A DNA stretch of 64,000 nt from Chitinophaga chungangae. GTDB taxonomy: Bacteria; Bacteroidota; Bacteroidia; Chitinophagales; Chitinophagaceae. The stretch is from the NCBI RefSeq assembly GCF_017742215.1, contig NZ_JAGHKP010000004.1, positions 806,001 to 870,000 on the forward strand, given 5' to 3'. Made by a program: the position numbers and the translations under genes. Below, in pieces: positions 58,939 to 64,000 of this stretch; positions within the stretch are counted from its first letter, which is position 1, and every line of letters begins with the position of its first letter. The notes beneath the pieces were generated by a model that was not told the origin of the DNA, searched no databases, and was given only the letters and a program-made list of their open reading frames with translations.

Positions 58939-61900
58939 TTAGAATGATACGTCTATGCCCAATACCATGGCCCTGGCATTCGGCAGGTTGCTGGATACGA
59001 TGCCGCTGTTGGAGGCCGCTTCCGGGTCGAACCCGATATATTTGGTAACGGTGAAAAGGTTCTGCGCAGAGCAGTACACTTTGCAACGGCCGATGGAAGC
59101 TTTGTCCAGCAATCGTTCCGGCAGATCGTAGGATACCATGAGATTGCGCAGGCGCAGGTAGCTGGCGTCGTATACGAATTGCGTGGAGGGGCGGTAATTC
59201 CAGTCGGTGGTTTTGCCCGTGCCATGCTGGCCTACGATCGCGCGGGGCACCTCGGTAACGTCTCCCGGTTTGCGCCAGCGGCTGTTCACGATGTCGAATT
59301 TGTTGGGCATTACGCCGAACCAGTCCATATCGTAATTGCGCAGCGATTGTTCGTAATAGTCATAGATTTTTGTGCCAACCACGTAGCTGAACAACGCCTC
59401 CACTGTTACCCTTTTGTAACCGGCCGTGAGCGTGGTGCCCCCGGTGAATTTCGGCAGCGCGATGGGCACGTAGATCATGTCTTTTACGTTGAACAGCCCG
59501 TCTTTATTCCTGTCTTCATAGATCATATCGCCGGTTTGCGGATCTACGCCCAGCGAATTGTATACCTGCACGCTGCCCACGGCCTGGCCCACTTTTACGT
59601 TGCTTTGCGGCCCGCCGAAAATGAAGGTGCCGTAGCTGATCACCGAATCGGCGAGGGAAAGCACTTTGTTGCGGTTGAAGTTCATATTGGTTTCCACGCG
59701 CCACATCACTTTTGCGTTTTGCCGGCTGCCTACGCTTAGTTCCACATCCATGCCGTAGTTGCGGATGCTGCCTACGTTGTAGGGAATGCTCTGCGCGCCG
59801 AATTCCCAGGGAATGAAGCGGTTGCTCAGCAGCCCGTCCGTGGTTTTGTTGTAATAATCTACGGTGAGGTTTACTCTTTGATTAAATAACCCCAGATCGA
59901 TACCCGCATCGGCCTGTTTGGTCTGTTCCCAGCGCACGGAAGGATTGCCGATGAGGTCGCGCAGTTTTAATGCCGCTTCCCCGAGATAAGAAGTGCCGCT
60001 CATCAGGTCTTCCGCCGCAAAGTTCGCCAGCGGACGGATGTTGCCGCTGATGCCGTAGCTGGCGCGGAGTTTCAGGAAGCTGATCATTTTCTGTTTCAGC
60101 ATAAAGTTTTCCTTCGCAACGTCCCAGCCCGCGGAAACGGAAGGGAACCAGCTGTAACGGTTCTCAGGATGCAGTTTGCTGGAACCGTCCGTACGAAGGC
60201 TTGCGCCCAGGAGATATTTCTGGTCCCAGTCGAGGTTCACGCGGCCAAACCAGGCTTCGCTGGTTTCGAGAGACGTGCCGTTGAGCGAAGAAATGGAGCC
60301 TGCGCTGCCATAACTTGCCGCCGCGCTGCCGCCGCTGATGCCGGCCACGGCGGGAAAACCGTTGAGATCGTAACCGAAGCTGCTTTGCTGCACGCTGTAA
60401 TACGTGTAGCCCGCCACCGCATTTACGCCGAGCTGTTTGAAGCGGTTGTTGTAGGTGAGATAGTTATCGAAGTTGTAATTTAAATTGTCTGCACCGCTCA
60501 CTTTCAGATAACCTTTGTTAAACTTGCCCAGGTAGCCCAGCGGCGATTGGTAATCGTTGCCGTTGACGTTGTATTTGTTGGCGGAGAACACGGAACGGAA
60601 TTGCAGCGTGCGGTGCAATGTTACATCGGCGCTGAGGTTACCGAACCAGGTTTGTGTTCTGCGTTTGTTGTTGTTTTCCAGCATCTCGCCGAGCGGGTGG
60701 TTTTGCTGGCCGATGTAATAATCCAGTTGACCGTTTGGCAGGCGGATGGGCTCTTCCGGCGTGTCTGGCCGGGCGTTGAACGCGCTTACCAGCGGGTAGG
60801 CGTTGTTTTTGTTCACGCCTTGGGAAAGATTGATGTTGCCGTTCAGCTTCAGCCAGGTGCCTACCTGCTGCGTGAGGTCGATCTTGCCGGTGTACCGTTC
60901 GAACTGTCCCGTGCCGATGGACGCTGTTTCGGAATACCGGCCGATGGACATATAATAACTGTTCTTTTCGCCACCGCCGGTCATGCTGGCCTGTATGTTG
61001 TTAACCGGCGCGCGTTTGTTTTTCACGCGGTCTATCCAGTCGATGCTGCGGTTTTCCATTTTCAGCGCGCTCGCCTGGCTAGTAAGCCGTGTGCGCTCGG
61101 CTTGCAGCTGCGAGATCTGCACGGGCGTCAGCGAGGGATCGGTGAGTTGGATGCCGATGTCTGCCAGCCGGTTGTTCCGCGCGTCTTTAAACACCGATTC
61201 ATATTCCTGCGAGTTGAGCATGCGGCGGGTGGAAGGCACGTTGTTGAAGCCGGTGTAGGCGTTTACGGAAAAAGAAGGTTTCGTGCCCTGGCGGCCTTTT
61301 TTGGTAGTGATGATGATCACGCCGGTGCTGCCGCGGGCGCCGTAGATGGCGGCGGAAGCAGCGTCTTTTAATACGTCGATGGTCTCGATGTCCTGCGGGT
61401 TGATACTGTTCAGCGAAATGCCGTTGCCTTCCATTACCAGCCCGTCGATAACGATCAGCGGGTTGGCGTCTGCAGCCCGCGCGCTTTGCACCCCGCGTAT
61501 CTGGATGTTGGGCGTATTACCCGGCGAGCCGGAGGTGTTGGCCACAAACACACCGGCTACGCGGCCCTGCAAGGCTTTGCCCACATCGCTCACGATGTTG
61601 TTTTCGGGGGCGAGTTTTTTGGACGAGATGGATGAAATGCTGGTGGTGAGATTTTTGCGCTGCTGTGTGCCGTAACCCACTACCACCGGGGTGTTGAGTA
61701 ACAGCGCCGTGGTGGTGAGCATGATCGGTTTGATGACCGCCGTGGCGGGGATCAGCACGGTTTCGAAACCGATAGAAGAAATACGCAGCTGGGCATTGGC
61801 CGGCACGCGCAGTTCAAATTCCCCTTTTTCGTTGGCGGTAACCCCGCCGCTGCCGTTCACCACCCTGATAGTGGCGCCGGGAATGGGCGCTTTGGTGAGC

Positions 61901-61989
61901 GAATCGCGCACCGTGCCCCTGATTACCTGCTGGGCCATGGCGCCCATACTCATCATACAGGCAAGAGATAAGAGATAAAATCGCTTCAT
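58939..61989 (-). CDS. RagA/SusC-family TonB-linked outer-membrane receptor
   Basis: 1016 aa. Signal peptide MKRFYLLSLACMMSMGAMAQ, a carboxypeptidase-regulatory-like domain (IRGTVRDSLTKAPIPGATIRV to about 110), the plug with VVVGYGTQQRKNLTTSIS and PLIVIDGLVMEG..SINPQDIETIDVLKDAASAAIYGARG..GVIIITTKKG, and the beta barrel to the terminal strand NARAMVLGIDVSF. The ATG at 61987-61989 is chosen because the longer frame lacks a signal peptide. It imports a ligand through the outer membrane with SusD. No sigma/anti-sigma pair or glycan enzyme accompanies it. Confidence 0.96.
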   Translation of the reverse strand: MKRFYLLSLACMMSMGAMAQQVIRGTVRDSLTKAPIPGATIRVVNGSGGVTANEKGEFELRVPANAQLRISSIGFETVLIPATAVIKPIMLTTTALLLNTPVVVGYGTQQRKNLTTSISSISSKKLAPENNIVSDVGKALQGRVAGVFVANTSGSPGNTPNIQIRGVQSARAADANPLIVIDGLVMEGNGISLNSINPQDIETIDVLKDAASAAIYGARGSTGVIIITTKKGRQGTKPSFSVNAYTGFNNVPSTRRMLNSQEYESVFKDARNNRLADIGIQLTDPSLTPVQISQLQAERTRLTSQASALKMENRSIDWIDRVKNKRAPVNNIQASMTGGGEKNSYYMSIGRYSETASIGTGQFERYTGKIDLTQQVGTWLKLNGNINLSQGVNKNNAYPLVSAFNARPDTPEEPIRLPNGQLDYYIGQQNHPLGEMLENNNKRRTQTWFGNLSADVTLHRTLQFRSVFSANKYNVNGNDYQSPLGYLGKFNKGYLKVSGADNLNYNFDNYLTYNNRFKQLGVNAVAGYTYYSVQQSSFGYDLNGFPAVAGISGGSAAASYGSAGSISSLNGTSLETSEAWFGRVNLDWDQKYLLGASLRTDGSSKLHPENRYSWFPSVSAGWDVAKENFMLKQKMISFLKLRASYGISGNIRPLANFAAEDLMSGTSYLGEAALKLRDLIGNPSVRWEQTKQADAGIDLGLFNQRVNLTVDYYNKTTDGLLSNRFIPWEFGAQSIPYNVGSIRNYGMDVELSVGSRQNAKVMWRVETNMNFNRNKVLSLADSVISYGTFIFGGPQSNVKVGQAVGSVQVYNSLGVDPQTGDMIYEDRNKDGLFNVKDMIYVPIALPKFTGGTTLTAGYKRVTVEALFSYVVGTKIYDYYEQSLRNYDMDWFGVMPNKFDIVNSRWRKPGDVTEVPRAIVGQHGTGKTTDWNYRPSTQFVYDASYLRLRNLMVSYDLPERLLDKASIGRCKVYCSAQNLFTVTKYIGFDPEAASNSGIVSSNLPNARAMVLGIDVSF

Positions 61990-62113
61990 AGCTGTTGATT
62001 TGGTTGATGGGTGGTTGATTTCGGCTGATACCGGTTGGTTTTTGATTAACGGAGGGTGGATGATCCCGCGAGGCACAATGTAAGCCGGATAGGGAATACG
62101 CCTTCAAAAAACT

Positions 62114-62160
62114 GTACGTACGCCCCTTCCGCGGGTACGATCGCCCCTTTCGCAGGTACG
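62114..62160. repeat. Three GTACG motifs at an exact 21-bp period
   Basis: GTACG occurs at 62114-62118, 62135-62139 and 62156-62160. The two 21-base units between them also share the run CGCCCCTT and the end CGCnG. The period is two DNA turns, as for binding sites of LytTR-type regulators. Located between divergent susC and the sensor gene that starts at 62208. Confidence 0.75.
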
Positions 62161-62207
62161 AAAAAAAACGCCTCAAATGCACTGTTATGGCGTATCTTAG
62201 CTGTCTT

Positions 62208-63194
62208 ATGAACAATATTAACCGATACCGTTACGCTGTGCATCTCGCCATCTGGATGGCCCTGGTAGGACTGTACGTTTTCCCGGCGCTGCGCGTGAAC
62301 TGGAACAGTACGTTCGGCCTGCGCTATACGCTGGTGCGGTATTTCGTTTATGGGTTTATCAATTTCAACCTTTTTTACCTGCTCGTATTTCATGTGCTGA
62401 CCCCCTATGCCATGCGGAAAAAAGGCCTCGCCGCCGCACTGGTGGCTGCAACGGTGATCGGTTTCTGCGGCATTAAATACGCCGTGGGCCTTATTTGGCC
62501 AGACGAAGTGCTGCAGCGCGCCATTGCGCTGATAGGATTTAAAAAGACCTATTTTTCTTTCTGGCAATATTTTCGCATCAGCCTCGGAACCGGTATCGGC
62601 GTGGCTTTCGCGGCCTGCGCATATTATATTTTCCTGCTCTGGCGCTCGGGCGATAAATCGGGCCGCCGCCTGGAAATAGCCGCCGCGGCAGCGCATCGCC
62701 AATACACGCGCATGCAGTTTTCTTCGCAGCTGCTGCTGCGTAAGCTCAAAGCGCTGGAAACGGTGCTGGCAGACGAGCAGCGGCGAGACGGTGAAGGCGC
62801 CGAAGCCATTCTTCAACTCTCCGAATTATTGCGGTACATGTTGTACGACAAAGCCGTGCGGCTCGATAAAGCGCCGCTGGAAAAAGAACTTCATTACTTC
62901 GATATTTACCTGAAACTGCACAACCGCCTCTGCCCGGGGCAACCCGTGAGCCTGCATCTCACCGGGCCCGCCGAAGGCCGTTATGTAACGCCGCTGCAGC
63001 TGCAGTCTGCTGCGGAACAATTGCTCGCGCGCCAGTCTGCCCACGCGCCCGTTGTGCTCCGGCTGGACATCGGGGCCGATACGCTCGCGCTTTCTTCCGC
63101 GGCGCACACCGGTTGGCGCCAGCAGTTCATCGCCTGGCTGCACCGTTACCAGGCCGATCATTTTAAAATGCCCGTTTATGCCGCTCCCGCCTGA
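62208..63194 (+). CDS. Degenerate LytS-type sensor protein lacking the phospho-acceptor His
   Basis: 328 aa. Four hydrophobic helices (about 12-30, 42-65, 73-97, 122-145) resemble the membrane part of LytS-like kinases. The region that should read PHFLFNSLNS reads SSQLLLRKLKA (172-182), with Gln174 for His and Arg/Lys for the Asn residues. The ATPase half is reduced (LQLQSAAEQLLARQ in place of the N box) and has no glycine-rich ATP lid. So it cannot be a standard kinase. The ATG at 62208 is preferred; one at 62187 adds seven residues. It overlaps the following intact kinase by 17 bases. Confidence 0.75.
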   Translation: MNNINRYRYAVHLAIWMALVGLYVFPALRVNWNSTFGLRYTLVRYFVYGFINFNLFYLLVFHVLTPYAMRKKGLAAALVAATVIGFCGIKYAVGLIWPDEVLQRAIALIGFKKTYFSFWQYFRISLGTGIGVAFAACAYYIFLLWRSGDKSGRRLEIAAAAAHRQYTRMQFSSQLLLRKLKALETVLADEQRRDGEGAEAILQLSELLRYMLYDKAVRLDKAPLEKELHYFDIYLKLHNRLCPGQPVSLHLTGPAEGRYVTPLQLQSAAEQLLARQSAHAPVVLRLDIGADTLALSSAAHTGWRQQFIAWLHRYQADHFKMPVYAAPA

Positions 63195-64000
63195 GAACAT
63201 CCGCCGGTGGAAAGAGCTGGCCGTGCTGCTGCCCGCCTGGCTGCTGCTGATGTACGGCCTCGCCGTTCTCGGCACGGGGTTTCCGGTACGCTGGCGTTAC
63301 CTGCATATTCACCAAGGCGTTTTTGGCCTGCTTAATTTCACGTTATTCTACACCGCGATCCGCTGGCCTTTCCCGCAGTTCCTGGAAGGCCGAAAAGTAT
63401 TGCCCATGCTGGCCCGGCTGTTATTGCTGGTGGCGGGCGTTACACTGCTGAAATATTTTATCGCGGATAATTTTTTCCGCGAAGAAGTGCTCTACCAGGG
63501 CTACCGCGACAATCACGTCAAACTTTACAGAACTTTCTGGCCATACGCCCGCTCCGCTTTCTGGACGCATGGCTGGGTGCTTTGCGCGGCCATGGCCTAC
63601 GTGCTGTTCCGCGCATGGCTGGAGGCGGACAAACGCCGTCAGCAGCTCAGCCGCCAGCAGCAGGAAGCCGAAATGGGTATCCTAAAAACACAGCTGAACG
63701 TGCATTTCCTGATGAACAGTCTCAACAGCATCTATTCCCTGGCGCTCGTGCGCAGCCCGCAGGTGATAGACGCCACGCGCACGCTGTCTCACATCCTCGA
63801 ATATATGACCGAGCAGCCGCCCGCCGCCGAATACCGCAGCCCGCTCAGCGACGAGATCAAATACCTGGAAGACTTTATCGCCGTTCACCGCCTGCGCACG
63901 GGTTGCGATAATTGCGTGCAGTTATTCATCGATGGCGACCCGCAGGCCTGCCGCATTGCGCCGATGCTGCTGGTGCCTTTTGTGGAAAACGCTTTCAAAC
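63178..64000 (+). CDS. LytS-type sensor histidine kinase (C-terminus outside window)
   Basis: 274 residues visible; the frame runs off the window end. Four hydrophobic helices (about 13-32, 46-62, 78-96, 130-146), a Gln-rich coiled linker, then the phospho-acceptor motif QLNVHFLMNSLNS with His176, and the start of the ATPase domain (APMLLVPFVENAFK, N box). The ATG at 63178 lies inside the end of the degenerate sensor gene, so translation of the two is coupled. A response regulator may follow outside the window. Confidence 0.9.
   Translation, partial: MPLPPENIRRWKELAVLLPAWLLLMYGLAVLGTGFPVRWRYLHIHQGVFGLLNFTLFYTAIRWPFPQFLEGRKVLPMLARLLLLVAGVTLLKYFIADNFFREEVLYQGYRDNHVKLYRTFWPYARSAFWTHGWVLCAAMAYVLFRAWLEADKRRQQLSRQQQEAEMGILKTQLNVHFLMNSLNSIYSLALVRSPQVIDATRTLSHILEYMTEQPPAAEYRSPLSDEIKYLEDFIAVHRLRTGCDNCVQLFIDGDPQACRIAPMLLVPFVENAFK

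Noticed and set aside
1..64000. CRISPR array, prophage, transposase or restriction system
   Set aside because: No regularly spaced direct repeats, no integrase, transposase or phage structural genes were seen on either strand.

Overview
The window looks like chromosome from a member of the Bacteroidota, most probably a Chitinophagaceae (Chitinophaga-like) soil or aquatic bacterium. The support is: a RagA/SusC plus RagB/SusD pair; promoters of the Bacteroidota type (TTG or TTTG, 17-20 bases, then TAnnTTTG); absence of clear Shine-Dalgarno sequences; NagB carrying a fused PIG-L domain; an ArgF' carbamoyltransferase in an arginine operon; several glycoside hydrolases with C-terminal chitobiase-like and discoidin modules; and a moderately high GC content. 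No phage, complete insertion sequence or CRISPR array was seen, so this is ordinary chromosome with a few decayed genes.

Layout. 1-6.4 kb: two unrelated isocitrate dehydrogenases in tandem (minus strand), a flavin reductase-like protein, a LiaF-like membrane protein, a DUF4288 protein, a LytS/LytR two-component pair and a hot-dog thioesterase. 6.4-11.5 kb: a metal homeostasis operon (DtxR/MntR-type repressor and an Nramp transporter fused to a universal stress domain) with a palindromic operator on its promoter, a lipoprotein, a VOC protein behind a duplicated leader, and the N-degron pair clpS-aat. 11.6-24.5 kb: CPA2 antiporter, two identical tRNA-Val genes bracketing a frameshifted TonB-receptor remnant, mtaB, plsC-priA, murB, ypdA, a glutamine amidotransferase, a GNAT protein and rmuC.

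24.7-45.7 kb: a glycoprotein-glycan and amino-sugar catabolic region without its own SusCD. It holds NagB-PIG-L, GH20 hexosaminidase, GH92 mannosidase, an endonuclease/phosphatase-fold secreted protein, a broken alkaline-phosphatase-superfamily gene, CutC, aspartylglucosaminidase, a ROK kinase, two FHS-type sugar permeases, galactokinase, GH109 alpha-N-acetylgalactosaminidase and GH29 fucosidase. Together these could take Man, GlcNAc, GalNAc, Fuc and GlcNAc-Asn from glycoproteins and feed hexoses and amino sugars into glycolysis. Two matching LacI-type palindromes lie upstream of the mannosidase and between the two permeases.

45.8-55.1 kb: a long arginine operon (GNAT synthase, argG, argC, argD, argF', argB, argE, a second GNAT, argH). 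It is preceded by a leader of about 280 nt with hairpins and a terminator-like stem that could compete with an upstream pairing. 55.1-62 kb: a SusC-SusD-TlpA-TlpA operon on the minus strand. 62.2-64 kb: two divergent, overlapping LytS-type sensor genes. The first has lost the phospho-accepting His; the second has it and runs off the window. Three GTACG motifs spaced exactly 21 bp apart lie in front of them.
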